NCBI RefSeq assembly: GCF_019083965.1
Contig: NZ_JAHRCY010000006.1
Location: forward strand, 248,001 to 312,000
Origin: Catellatospora tritici
Lineage (GTDB): Bacteria; Actinomycetota; Actinomycetes; Mycobacteriales; Micromonosporaceae
DNA length: 64,000 bases
Direction of reading: 5' to 3'
Position 1 is the stretch's first letter; every line of letters begins with the position of its first letter. Positions 46,309 to 55,045 of this stretch are shown one piece after another. Made by a program: the position numbers and the translations under genes. Under the pieces are notes generated by a model. The model did no database searches, was not told where the DNA came from, and worked only from the letters and a program-made list of their open reading frames with translations.

Positions 46309-48072
46309 ATGGCGCTGGCGCAGCACCCCCTCGACCACCGGTACCGCGGCGAGCATCCCGTCCGGACCGTGGCCTACCTGCTGCACGAGGACCGCTGGAA
46401 GCTGGCCCTGGGCGTCTTCGCGTTCATGGTCAAGCACAGCCCGACCTGGCTGCTGCCGCTGGTCACCGCCAACGTCATCGACGTGGTGGTGCAGCACGGC
46501 CCGGTCATGCGGCTGTGGCTCAACGCGCTGCTGCTGCTGGCCATGCTGAGCCTCAACTACCCGTTCCACATCCTGTTCGTACGCTGCCACAGCGGCGCGG
46601 TGCGCCGGATGGGCACCCGGCTGCGGTCGGCGCTGGTGCGCCGGATGCAGGAGCTGTCCATCGGCTACCACACCCGGGCCAGTGCCGCGGTGCTGCAGTC
46701 CAAGGTGATCCGCGACGTCGAGGCCATCGAGCAGATGGTGCAGCAGGCGGGCGACGTCGGCACCGGCGCGACGATGATGCTGCTGGGCGGCCTGATCGTG
46801 ATCGCGGTGCGGGCGCCCGCGTTCCTGCCGGTCTTCGCGGTGCTGGTGCCGTGCGCGGCGCTGCTGGTGATGCGGCTGCGCGCCCGGATGCGTACCGACA
46901 ACGAGTCCTTCCGGCACGAGGTGGAGAAGCTGTCGTCGCGGGTGGCCGAGATGACCGCGCTGATCCCGATCACCCGGGCGCACGGACTGGAGCGAGTCGC
47001 GGTGCGCCGCGTCGATGGCTCGCTCGACCGGGTGCTGCGCGCCGGGCTGCGGCTGGACCTGCTCAACGGCCGCTTCGGCGCCCTGGCCTGGACCTCGCTG
47101 CAGGTGCTGGGCGTGGGCTGCCTGGCCGGCTCGGCGCTGGCCGCGTACTACGGCTGGGTGCCGATCACGGCCGGTGACGTGGTCATGCTCAGCGCCTTCT
47201 TCACCTCGCTGACCGCGTCGGTGACCACGCTGCTGACCCTCGGCCCGATCATCATCAAGGGGCTGGAGTCGGTGCGCTCGGTCGGCGAGGTGCTACAGGC
47301 TCCCGACCTGGAGACCAACGCGGGCAAGGCGCGGGTCGAGCAGGTGCGTGGCGAGGTCGAGTTCCAGGACGTGACCTTCCGGTACGACGACGGCGACGAC
47401 GCCGTGTCCGACTTCAACCTGCGGGTGGCCTCCGGCGAGCGGATCGCGCTGGTCGGCGCCTCCGGCGCGGGCAAGTCCACGGTGCTCAACCTGGTCATCG
47501 GCTTCCTGCGCCCCACGCACGGGCGCATCCTGCTCGACGGGCGCGACATGCAGGACCTGGACCTGCGCACGTACCGGAAGTTCGTGTCGGTGGTGCCGCA
47601 GGAGCCGATCCTGTTCGAGGGCAGCATCCACGAGAACGTCACCTACGGCATGGGCGACGTGCCGCTGGAGCGGGTGCGCCAGGCGCTGGCCGACGCGAAC
47701 GCGCTGGAGTTCGTCGACCAGCTGTCCCACGGGCTCGACACCGTCGTCGGCGAGCGCGGCGCCCGGCTGTCGGGCGGGCAGCGGCAGCGGCTGGCGATCG
47801 CGCGGGCACTGATCCGCGATCCGCGCGTGCTGATCCTCGACGAGGCCACCTCGGCGCTGGACACCCGCTCGGAGGCGCTGATCCAGCAGGCGCTGGCCCG
47901 GCTGGTCGCCGGGCGGACCGTGTTCACGGTCGCGCACCGGCTGTCGACCATCCGCAACGCCGACCGGATCGTGGTCATGCACGCCGGGCGGATCCAGGAG
48001 GTCGGCTCACACGACGAGCTGCTGGACCGGCGCGGGGCGTACGCGCATCTGCAGGCGGGCCAGCTCGCCTAG
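46309..48072 (+). CDS. ABC transporter, fused membrane and ATPase domains (exporter type)
   Basis: 587 aa, ATG with AAGGAG seven bases upstream. Residues 1-320 form a six-span exporter domain; 340-587 form the ATPase with GASGAGKST, a Q-loop in VVPQEPILFEGSI, LSGGQRQR, VLILDEATSALD and the H-loop in VAHRLST. Half-transporter working as a homodimer or with an unknown partner. Substrate unknown; this ABCB-like type commonly exports lipids, drugs or peptides. The 3' end overlaps the convergent dehydrogenase gene by four bases. Confidence 0.93.
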   Translation: MALAQHPLDHRYRGEHPVRTVAYLLHEDRWKLALGVFAFMVKHSPTWLLPLVTANVIDVVVQHGPVMRLWLNALLLLAMLSLNYPFHILFVRCHSGAVRRMGTRLRSALVRRMQELSIGYHTRASAAVLQSKVIRDVEAIEQMVQQAGDVGTGATMMLLGGLIVIAVRAPAFLPVFAVLVPCAALLVMRLRARMRTDNESFRHEVEKLSSRVAEMTALIPITRAHGLERVAVRRVDGSLDRVLRAGLRLDLLNGRFGALAWTSLQVLGVGCLAGSALAAYYGWVPITAGDVVMLSAFFTSLTASVTTLLTLGPIIIKGLESVRSVGEVLQAPDLETNAGKARVEQVRGEVEFQDVTFRYDDGDDAVSDFNLRVASGERIALVGASGAGKSTVLNLVIGFLRPTHGRILLDGRDMQDLDLRTYRKFVSVVPQEPILFEGSIHENVTYGMGDVPLERVRQALADANALEFVDQLSHGLDTVVGERGARLSGGQRQRLAIARALIRDPRVLILDEATSALDTRSEALIQQALARLVAGRTVFTVAHRLSTIRNADRIVVMHAGRIQEVGSHDELLDRRGAYAHLQAGQLA

Positions 48073-50306
48073 CGCCCGTCCTGCTCGGCGAAGACGGCGG
48101 TGAGGGTGCGTCCCTTCGGGGGCGCCTTCACCACGTGAGTGGCCCGGCCCTTGTCCGACCAGGACTTCCACACGTACGTGTCGCCGTCGTCGTCCTGGGG
48201 GCTGCCCGCGGTCACCGTGGTGCTCGCCCCCTGGATCAGCTCCCGCGTGAACGGCGTCTTCCCGGTGTACGACCCGACCGTCAGCTCCAGCCCCGACGGC
48301 TCGGTCTGGAACGTCAGCTTGACCGTCTTCGGGTCCAGCCGGTTGACCACGGTCGCGCTCAGCCCGTCGGCGTCCGTGGCGGTGAGCGCCAGCTCCAGGT
48401 ACGACGGGAATTCGTGCTCCGGCCCGGTGAACGAGCCCTTGGCGACAGCGGCGAAGTCGCTGACGACGTGGGTGTGGCAGCCGCCGCCGTCGGAGCAGTG
48501 CTGCAGCCGTAGCTGCCAGGCCAGCGCCGAGGCGGGCAGCTTGCCCTGCTCGGGGTCGGTGGCGTGGCCCTGGAAGGTGACCTTCTCGCCGACGTGCCAC
48601 ACGCGGCTGGTCTTCGGCCATTCGAGCACCGGAGCGGGTGCGGAGCCACCGGCCCGGATGGCGAGGGTGTGCTCGTCGTACGCCCCGAGCGCGTCGGTCA
48701 CCCGCAGCTTCGCCGTGAACCGGCCCGCCTCGGGGTAGGTGTGCTGAACCGAGCGACCGGTGTCGTCCCAGGTGCCGTCGCTGGTGAAGTCCCACTGGTA
48801 GGTCAGTTCGGCCAGATCCAGAATGTCGGGGTCGGTGGAGGCGGCGGCGTCGAACTCGACCGTCAGCGGCACCGGTCCGGAGGTCGGCTTGGCGGTGAAG
48901 TACGCGGTCGGCGCCCCGTTGCCGCCCGTGTGCCCGATGCGGTGGATGGTGCCGCCGCGCGAGGTGTAGAAGACGTCGCCCTCGGGACCCAGCGCCAGGT
49001 CGGTCAGCGCGATGGTGTCGCGGGCCAGCACCGCCACCTGCTCGGGGTCGGGCACGCCGTCGTCGTCGGCGAGCATCGCCCACACGCAGTTGCGCGGGTA
49101 GTCGGAGAACAGGAACGCCCCGGCGTACTCGTCGGGGTAGCTGCCGCCCTCGCCCGGGTAGAACAGCGACGCCCCGACCGCGCTGCCCGCGGCGGTGCCG
49201 CAGCCGTCGCCCGAGGCGACCGCCTTGGTGTGCGCGTACGAGAAGTACGGCATGGCCGCGTCGCCCGCAGTGTACAGCGACTCGCACAGGGGCAGGTCGG
49301 CGTTGTCGTAGCTGCGCATCCGGTCCGGCCCCTCGTAGCAGGGCCAGCCGAAGTTCGCCAGGTCGTCCTTCGGCGACTTGAGCCGGTCGATCTCCTCGTA
49401 GCCGTTCCAGCCCACGTCGCCGAGCCACACCTCGTCGGTGCCGGGCCGGATGTTGAACCGGAACGGGTTGCGCAGCCCGTACGCGACGATGCGCCGCGCC
49501 GCCTCGTCGGTGGCACCGCTGCCGGGGTTGCCCTCGGCTGCCTTGCCGGTCGTCGGGTCCAGCCGCAGCAGCGTGCCGTTGTACGCCGCCGGGTCGGTGC
49601 CGCCGCGCAGGTCCTGGGCGCGCAGGGCGCCGCCCTCGCGAGCCGGGTCTCCGCACGGGTTGACCGGTGTGCCGAGCTGCCCGTAGTCGACCTTGGTGAA
49701 GTTGGCGCCCTCACCGGCGGAGACGTAGAGCATGCCGTCGCGGCCGAACTTCAGGTCGCCCACGGAGTGGCTGGGGAACTGCTGGCACCAGCCGGTGAGC
49801 AGCACCTCCTCCTTGCCGGTCATCACGTTGCCGGACGCCTTCAGCCGCGACAGCCGGGAGGTCGCCAGGCAGCTGCCGTCGGTGGGCTCGGCGCACACGT
49901 CGTGCCAGTAGGGCGCGGTCTTGCCGGGCGGGGCGTCGTAGGTGTACAGCACGTACACCCACGGGTCGGCGGGGAAGTCGGGGGACAGGGCCATGCCGAG
50001 CAGGCCGCGGTCCCACTGGTGGTGCACGTTGGCGGTCAGGTCGGCGAAGACGGTCGGGGTGGTGTCGGCGAGGTTGTCGTACACCTTGATGACGCCGCGC
50101 TTCTCGGCCACGAACAGGCGGCCGTCCTTGGCGAACTCGAGGTTCGTCGGCTGGGACAGGCCGCTGAGGGCGACCTGGTCGACGAACCCGCTCTGCGCCG
50201 CCAGCGCGGCCGGGGCCTGCGGCTGCGCGGACGCGGGTGGCGCCAGCGCCAGCCCGAACGTGAGCAGGCCGGTGACGACCGTGACGAGACGGCGGTGGAC
50301 CCGCAT
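48069..50306 (-). CDS. Secreted glucose/sorbosone-type dehydrogenase with PKD domain
   Basis: 745 aa. Signal peptide residues 1-27 (RRLVTVVTGLLTFGLALAPPASA). A six-bladed propeller of the PQQ-dependent soluble aldose dehydrogenase fold follows: LSQPTNLEFAKDGRLFVAEK, WDRGLLGMALSPDF, GDLKFGRDGMLYVSAGEG and YGLRNPFRFNIRP. A PKD domain at about 465-560 includes PVPLTVEFDAAASTDPD and VQHTYPEAGRFTAKLRV. A C-terminal beta region of about 170 aa contains CSDGGGCHTHVV and a PEGA-like GKTPFTREL. Such proteins are extracellular sugar dehydrogenases or carbohydrate-binding propellers; PQQ biosynthesis genes are not in the window. Confidence 0.9.
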   Translation of the reverse strand: MRVHRRLVTVVTGLLTFGLALAPPASAQPQAPAALAAQSGFVDQVALSGLSQPTNLEFAKDGRLFVAEKRGVIKVYDNLADTTPTVFADLTANVHHQWDRGLLGMALSPDFPADPWVYVLYTYDAPPGKTAPYWHDVCAEPTDGSCLATSRLSRLKASGNVMTGKEEVLLTGWCQQFPSHSVGDLKFGRDGMLYVSAGEGANFTKVDYGQLGTPVNPCGDPAREGGALRAQDLRGGTDPAAYNGTLLRLDPTTGKAAEGNPGSGATDEAARRIVAYGLRNPFRFNIRPGTDEVWLGDVGWNGYEEIDRLKSPKDDLANFGWPCYEGPDRMRSYDNADLPLCESLYTAGDAAMPYFSYAHTKAVASGDGCGTAAGSAVGASLFYPGEGGSYPDEYAGAFLFSDYPRNCVWAMLADDDGVPDPEQVAVLARDTIALTDLALGPEGDVFYTSRGGTIHRIGHTGGNGAPTAYFTAKPTSGPVPLTVEFDAAASTDPDILDLAELTYQWDFTSDGTWDDTGRSVQHTYPEAGRFTAKLRVTDALGAYDEHTLAIRAGGSAPAPVLEWPKTSRVWHVGEKVTFQGHATDPEQGKLPASALAWQLRLQHCSDGGGCHTHVVSDFAAVAKGSFTGPEHEFPSYLELALTATDADGLSATVVNRLDPKTVKLTFQTEPSGLELTVGSYTGKTPFTRELIQGASTTVTAGSPQDDDGDTYVWKSWSDKGRATHVVKAPPKGRTLTAVFAEQDGR

Positions 50307-50403
50307 GGGCGCGCTCCTCAGCTGTACCGAGGGGGCGGCGCCTACAGCCTAAGATCACCGACCGGGCGGCGGTCGCACCTGGCCCGCGTGTCCGCGATGC
50401 AGG

Positions 50404-51324
50404 TCAGAGGGTTTTGCGGCAGGACCGCTCGACGGCGGTGGGCTGGTAGCCCAGCCAGGCGTTGACGGCCAGCATGGGCGCGTTCACGCCGTCGTTGGAG
50501 GTGTACGCGGCCGTGTACCCGGCCGCCGCCGCCCGGTGCAGCGAGTCCGTTTTGGCGAGTTTGGCCAGGCCGCGTCCCCGGAACTCACGCAGCACCCCCG
50601 TATAGGCGCTGTGGTAGCGGCCGGAGGCGGGGTCGGCGTCGACGAGCACGACCGCCGCCGGGACGTCGGCGACGTACGCCACGGTGCCCAGTTCGGGGTG
50701 GTGATCCGGGTTGTGCCAGTGCATGGCCAGCCATTCGTCGTACGGCATCATGTCGATGACCGTGTCGCCGGGCTCGTCCAGCGTGGTGGCCGCGTCGATC
50801 TCGTACACCACGCGCGGGCCCGCCTCGGCGGCGGCGACCAGGCGCACCCCGGCGGGCACGGGCGGGGTCGGCGGCACCGTACGCGGGTCGACCATGCTGT
50901 AGCGCATGACCCGGCCGGGCTCGTACCCATGACGCTGTGCCCAGGTCAGCGACCTCGGCGTGTCCGGGCACCAGCCGCGCGCCCGCGTGCCGCCGACCGC
51001 GCGCAGGTGGGCCTCGGCGGCCGCCAGCAGCGCGGTGCCGACGCCACGCCCCCGCTGCTCGGGCAGCACGCTCACCGTGATCTGCGCGGCCCCGGGCTCG
51101 GAGGTGCCGTAGTCCAGCATGGCCCGCGCCATGCCCAGCCGGACCCCGTCGCGCTCGGCCAGCAGCACCAGGAAGCCGGCCCGTTCCGGCACGGTGCGGA
51201 ACACGTTGCGCTGCGAGGCGACCGACTGCACGCGGTACGGGAACACCTCCCCGCGCAACCGCGCCAGGAATTCCATGTCGGCGTCGTCCAAAGTGCACGC
51301 GCGCACCAGCGTCTGCCCCGTCAT
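50404..51324 (-). CDS. GNAT-family N-acetyltransferase with two GNAT domains
   Basis: 306 aa. The N-terminal half has the acetyl-CoA motif VLPEQRGRGVGTALL and the C-terminal half a second one, VLREFRGRGLAKLAK, so it is a tandem GNAT as found in mycothiol synthase-like and Eis-like proteins. GYEPGRVMRYSMVD precedes the linker. The acceptor is unknown. Start ATG 51324. Possibly cotranscribed with the small membrane protein upstream (30-nt gap). Confidence 0.88.
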   Translation of the reverse strand: MTGQTLVRACTLDDADMEFLARLRGEVFPYRVQSVASQRNVFRTVPERAGFLVLLAERDGVRLGMARAMLDYGTSEPGAAQITVSVLPEQRGRGVGTALLAAAEAHLRAVGGTRARGWCPDTPRSLTWAQRHGYEPGRVMRYSMVDPRTVPPTPPVPAGVRLVAAAEAGPRVVYEIDAATTLDEPGDTVIDMMPYDEWLAMHWHNPDHHPELGTVAYVADVPAAVVLVDADPASGRYHSAYTGVLREFRGRGLAKLAKTDSLHRAAAAGYTAAYTSNDGVNAPMLAVNAWLGYQPTAVERSCRKTL

Positions 51325-51354
51325 GTGACCTGTCTAGCAGCCGGGGCAAGCGGT

Positions 51355-51786
51355 TTACGCCCCGGTGGTGCCGGCCGGATCGGGCGGCAGCAGCGGTAGC
51401 GCCGCCAGCGGCAGCAACACCCCGCCCGCGAGCACGGCCAGGCTGGCCGGCAGCGGTCCGTCGCCGAGGGTGCCGTGCCGGGTGGCGTGGTAGGCCAGGT
51501 GCAGGGTGTCGAAGGTGAGCACGCCGAGCAGCGCCAACCGGGCGGTGGCCCGCCGGTAGCGCAGCGCGGGCACCGCCAGCAGCACCGCCAGGGTCAGGAA
51601 GGTGGCCCCGAGGTCGGCGGTCAGGTGCTCGTTGAACGGCGGGTACGCCGCCGTCCAGTGCTGCCCGAAGCCGGGGAAGGTGCCGAAGAAGTGCGCGGGT
51701 GACGCGTACGCCCACAGCCCCCACCACGCCTGCACCGCCGCCCCCGCCGCGAGTCCCGCCCTGGCCCAGCCCACCGGTATCCGCAT
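51355..51786 (-). CDS. Small membrane protein, unknown function
   Basis: 143 aa, four hydrophobic segments: residues about 8-28, 58-75, 83-103 and 115-135. YPPFNEHLTADLGATFLTLA contains conserved-looking polar residues in the first outer loop, and LTFDTLHLAYHATRHG puts two His in the second loop. It resembles the DUF4345-like group of small four-span proteins, but I am not certain. Cotranscription with the disulfide reductase gene (20-nt gap) is likely. Confidence 0.7.
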   Translation of the reverse strand: MRIPVGWARAGLAAGAAVQAWWGLWAYASPAHFFGTFPGFGQHWTAAYPPFNEHLTADLGATFLTLAVLLAVPALRYRRATARLALLGVLTFDTLHLAYHATRHGTLGDGPLPASLAVLAGGVLLPLAALPLLPPDPAGTTGA

Positions 51787-51805
51787 GCCCGCAGTCTGCC
51801 CGACC

Positions 51806-53152
51806 TCAGTCGAGCCGGTGCACCGCGTCCTCGATGGCCCGGTGGAACGTCGGGTACGCGTAGATCATGTGCCGCAGCATCTCCAGCGGCACCTGGGCGT
51901 GCACCGCCACCGTCAGCGCGCCGAGCACCTCGCCGCCGCTGGGACCGGCCGAGGTCGCCCCGACCAGCACGTCGCGGTCGACGTCGGCGACCAGCTTGAT
52001 GAACCCGTCGTTGCCCGCCTTGTGGATGAAGCCGCGGCTCGACTGCGGCAGCGGACTGACCGAGGTCTTCACATGGATGCCCTGGTGGCGGGCCTGCGCC
52101 TCGGTCAGGCCGACCGCGCCGATCTCCGGGTCCAGGAAGGTGACCCGGGGCTGGGCGCGGTAGTCGGCGGGCGGTCCAGGCTGGCCCAGGATGTCGCGGA
52201 TGGCGATCCCGGCCTGGTACATCGACATGTGGGTGAACGCACCGTGCCCGGTGACGTCGCCGACCGCCCAGAGCCCGTCCCCGGCGCGCATGTGCCCGTC
52301 GGCCGTGATCGCCCGCGCGGTCGGGTCCAGCCCGACCGTCTCCAGGCCGAGCTGCCCCAGCTGGGCGGTGCGCCCGGTGGCGACCAGCAGCTTCTCCGAG
52401 GTGATCGCGGTGCCGTCGGACAGGTGCACGGTCATGCCGTCGACCCGTTCGACCCGGGCGCCCTTGTGCACCTCGCCGCCGTCGCGCCGCAGCACCTTCT
52501 CGGCCAGCTCGGACGCCTCCGGCTCCTCCATCCCCAGCAGCCGCTCACCCGACTCGATCACGCAGACCCGCACCCCGAACCGGGCGAACATCTGCGCCAG
52601 CTCCAGCCCGATGGCACCACCGCCGATGACGGTCAGCGACGTGGGCAGCGTGTCGGCCTCGATCGCCTCCCGGTTGGTCCAGAACGAGGTGTCGGCCAGC
52701 CCCGGGATCGGCGGGATCACCGGCGCGGTGCCGGTCGCCACGACCACGCCCCGGCTCGCCCGGTACGTCTTCCCGTCGACCTCGACCTGCCGCGGGCCGG
52801 TCAGCCGCCCGGTGCCGCGCAGGAACGTGCCGCCGCGCTTGGTGAACCGGTCGACGGCCACCTGGTCGTTCCACGAGTCGGTGGCCTCGTCCCGGATGCG
52901 CAGCGCGACCGGAGCCCAGTCGGGGAACACCTCGGCGTGCCCGGCCATGCCGTCGATCCGCCGCCCCTCGGTGAGCAGCCCCGAGGCGCGGATCATCATC
53001 TTGCTCGGGATGCACCCCCAGTACGGGCACTCCCCGCCGACCAGCCGGTTCTCGATGCCCAGCACGCGCAGCCCGGCGTCGGCGAGCTTCCCGCCGACCT
53101 CCTCGCCGCCGACGCCCAGCCCGAGCACGATGATGTCGAAGTCCTCAGCCAT
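51806..53152 (-). CDS. FAD-dependent pyridine nucleotide-disulfide oxidoreductase
   Basis: 448 aa. FAD site IIVLGLGVGGEEVGGKLA (the second G of the usual GxGxxG is kept), redox-active disulfide in GGECPYWGCIPSK, NAD(P) site IGGGAIGLELAQ, GLWAVGDVTG, and C-terminal dimer domain with YAYPTFHRAIED supplying the active-site His. Close in layout to lipoamide dehydrogenase, mycothione reductase and mercuric reductase; no heavy-metal HMA domain. The natural disulfide substrate is unknown. Separated from the LacI gene upstream by 23 nt, so it may be read with it. Confidence 0.92.
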   Translation of the reverse strand: MAEDFDIIVLGLGVGGEEVGGKLADAGLRVLGIENRLVGGECPYWGCIPSKMMIRASGLLTEGRRIDGMAGHAEVFPDWAPVALRIRDEATDSWNDQVAVDRFTKRGGTFLRGTGRLTGPRQVEVDGKTYRASRGVVVATGTAPVIPPIPGLADTSFWTNREAIEADTLPTSLTVIGGGAIGLELAQMFARFGVRVCVIESGERLLGMEEPEASELAEKVLRRDGGEVHKGARVERVDGMTVHLSDGTAITSEKLLVATGRTAQLGQLGLETVGLDPTARAITADGHMRAGDGLWAVGDVTGHGAFTHMSMYQAGIAIRDILGQPGPPADYRAQPRVTFLDPEIGAVGLTEAQARHQGIHVKTSVSPLPQSSRGFIHKAGNDGFIKLVADVDRDVLVGATSAGPSGGEVLGALTVAVHAQVPLEMLRHMIYAYPTFHRAIEDAVHRLD

Positions 53153-53175
53153 GGTCCACGTATACCCGACTTCGG

Positions 53176-54186
53176 TCAGGCTGATGCGCGTACCACGAGT
53201 TCGGTGGGCAGGATGGTGCTCGGGGCGGCATCCTGCCCGGCGATCGCGCGCAGCAGCTGGCGGGCCAGCTCACGGCCGAGATCCAGGATCGGCTGGCGTA
53301 CGGTGGTCAGCGGCGGGTCGCTGTAGCGCGAGATCTCGAAGTCGTCGAAGCCGACCACGGCGACGTCCTCGGGCACTCGGCGGCCCATCGCGCGCAGCGT
53401 GGCCAGGGCGCCGTGCGCCATCAGGTCCGAGGCGACGAACACCGCGTCCAGCAGCGGATCGTCCTCCAGCAGCTGGCGCATGGCCTGCTGCCCGGACTCG
53501 CGGGTGAAGTCGCCGACGGCCACGATCGAGCGCCGGTCCGACCCGGCCAGCTCGGCCCGGTACCCGGCGAGCCGGTCGATTCCGGCGATCATGTCCTGCG
53601 GCCCGGCGATGGTGGCGATGCGGGTGCGTCCGGCGTCGAGCAGGTGCCGCACCGCGGCGCGTACGCCGCCGACGTGGTCGACGTCCACATAGGGCACGTT
53701 CGAACGGCCCAGTGGGCGGCCGGTGACCACGACCGGGATGCCGAGGCGGGCCAGCTGTCCCGGCAGCGGATCGGCGCCGTGGGTGGAGGCGAACAGCACC
53801 CCGTCCACGTGGCGCGCGGTGGTGTAGCGCTCGACGCGCTCGTACCCGGCGACGGTATTGGTCATCATCAGCACGAGCTGCTTGTCGGCGGTGTCGAGCT
53901 CCTGGCTGACCCCGTGGATGATGCTCGGGAAGAACGGGTCGTCAGAGAAGACCCGGCCCGCGGCCTCCGGCAGCACCAGCGCGACCGAGTCGGTGCGCTG
54001 GGTGACCAGGCTGCGCGCGGCCGGGTTCGGGATGTAGCCCAGCTCGTCGACGGCGCGCTGGACGGCGGCGCGGATCGGCTCGGCGACCTTCGGGGAGCCG
54101 TTGACCACGCGCGACACCGTCGCCCGCGACACGCCGGCCACCCGGGCCACGGCTTCGAGGGTGGGGCGCTCGCGTGTGGGTTGCAT
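53176..54186 (-). CDS. LacI-family transcriptional regulator (second)
   Basis: 336 aa from ATG 54186 (GGAAG seven bases before); longer in-frame extensions are not LacI-like. HTH PTLEAVARVAGVSRATVSRVV at residues 8-28 (two adjoining pieces), hinge NPAARSLV, and a sensor domain with LTTVRQPILDLG at the C-terminus. Two palindromes with the LacI-type centre AGCGCT lie upstream. The target is unknown: no sugar genes are adjacent, only the flavin reductase downstream. Confidence 0.92.
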   Translation of the reverse strand: MQPTRERPTLEAVARVAGVSRATVSRVVNGSPKVAEPIRAAVQRAVDELGYIPNPAARSLVTQRTDSVALVLPEAAGRVFSDDPFFPSIIHGVSQELDTADKQLVLMMTNTVAGYERVERYTTARHVDGVLFASTHGADPLPGQLARLGIPVVVTGRPLGRSNVPYVDVDHVGGVRAAVRHLLDAGRTRIATIAGPQDMIAGIDRLAGYRAELAGSDRRSIVAVGDFTRESGQQAMRQLLEDDPLLDAVFVASDLMAHGALATLRAMGRRVPEDVAVVGFDDFEISRYSDPPLTTVRQPILDLGRELARQLLRAIAGQDAAPSTILPTELVVRASA

Positions 54187-54260
54187 GCCGCTTCCTTCGC
54201 CTGTCGGGTGCCCGCCGCCGTCGACCATACCGGGCGGCCCACGTCGACCGGCGGCGGCAG

Positions 54261-54274
54261 TGAGAGCGCTTTCA
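54261..54274. promoter_or_regulatory. LacI-type operator upstream of the second LacI gene
   Basis: TGAGAGCGCTTTCA, inverted TGA-AGCGCT-TCA arms, 75 nt before the start; probable autoregulation. Confidence 0.6.
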
Positions 54275-54356
54275 GTCCAAAAACGCCCGGCACAGCCGGA
54301 TAACACGACGATAATCGGCAGTTAACATCGTACACAAGCGATGGAGGCAATCTCGC

Positions 54357-54368
54357 GAGAGCGCTCTC
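54357..54368. promoter_or_regulatory. Second LacI-type palindrome, GAGAGCGCTCTC
   Basis: A perfect 12-bp palindrome 93 bp upstream of the first. Confidence 0.55.
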
Positions 54369-54403
54369 TGTACCGCTTTCGTCGGGCGACGGGGCGCGTG
54401 CGG

Positions 54404-54469
54404 CCGTGCAGTTTCGGGGAAACTGCAGGAAAGCGGGCCAAGATTCCAGCACCTTCCCCGAAACTGCAG
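54404..54469. repeat. TGCAGTTTC-type double hairpin, copy 4
   Basis: TGCAGTTTCGGGGAAACTGCA, spacer with GCCAAGATTC, then CACCTTCCCCGAAACTGCA. It lies downstream of the HxlR gene on its strand. Confidence 0.85.
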
Positions 54470-54516
54470 CCGCGTGTAGCCGCGCGGCAGGGTGCGGCGG
54501 GGTGCGGCGGAGTGGG

Positions 54517-54990
54517 TCAGGGGCGGGGGATGGCGCCGGGGCCCGGGCGGGTGGCGATCTGGCGGGGCGAGGCGACGGGGTGGCCGTCGGCGCAGGTCAG
54601 GGAGGTATGGACGAGCGCGCCGCAGTCGCGGTGGGTCATCTCCACCGGTGGGCCCTCGGGGTCGGCGAGGTAGCGATCGCCCCACTCGCGTACGGCGACG
54701 AGTACCGGGTAAAGGTCGAACCCCTTCTCGGTGAGCCGGTATTCGTGGCGTTCGCGTTCGCCGGGTTCGCGGTAGGGCACCCGGTGCAGGATGGCCTCGT
54801 CGACGAGCCGGGCCAGCCGGTTGGCCAGCACCTGGCGGGGGATGTCGGTGTGGGCGCGCATGTCGTCGAAGCGGCGTACCCCGTTGAAGACCTCCCGGAG
54901 CACCACCAGGGTCCAGCGTTCGCCGAGCACGGCCAGGGCCCGGCCGACGGTGCAGTTCTCGGTCGACCAGTCGAGTGCGGAAGGTCTCAC
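54517..54990 (-). CDS. HxlR-family transcriptional regulator
   Basis: 157 aa. The winged-helix HxlR domain occupies residues 10-105, with the conserved N-terminal cysteine in ENCTVGRALAVLGERWTLVV, then FNGVRRFDDM, IPRQVLANRLARLVDEAIL and YRLTEKGFDL. A 50-aa tail has two Cys (HRDCGALVHTSLTC), unlike minimal HxlR proteins, and might bind metal. Divergent from a PaaI-type thioesterase across 55 nt with a 9-bp inverted repeat, so it probably regulates it. Confidence 0.92.
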   Translation of the reverse strand: MRPSALDWSTENCTVGRALAVLGERWTLVVLREVFNGVRRFDDMRAHTDIPRQVLANRLARLVDEAILHRVPYREPGERERHEYRLTEKGFDLYPVLVAVREWGDRYLADPEGPPVEMTHRDCGALVHTSLTCADGHPVASPRQIATRPGPGAIPRP

Positions 54991-55015
54991 CCCACCAGGC
55001 TAAGTCTTGTTGACA

Positions 55016-55044
55016 GACTCAGCCACCCCGGGTGAGGCTGAGTC
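55016..55044. promoter_or_regulatory. Inverted repeat in the HxlR/thioesterase divergent region
   Basis: GACTCAGCC (55016-55024) and GGCTGAGTC (55036-55044), perfect nine-base arms with 11 nt between. A TTGACA hexamer overlaps its left edge (55010-55015). Confidence 0.65.
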
Positions 55045-55045
55045 C

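Larger units (their letters stand above)
54187..54516. other. Regulatory and repeat region upstream of the second LacI gene
   Basis: 330 bp without a gene. It contains two AGCGCT-centred palindromes, an AT-richer segment (54300-54350) that is the probable LacI promoter, a TGCAGTTTC-type double hairpin and GGTGCGGCG-type low-complexity DNA before the HxlR stop. Confidence 0.7.

Noticed and set aside
55007..55045. Upstream start for the thioesterase
   Set aside because: It would place the 9-bp operator-like inverted repeat inside the gene; ATG 55046 has a ribosome site.
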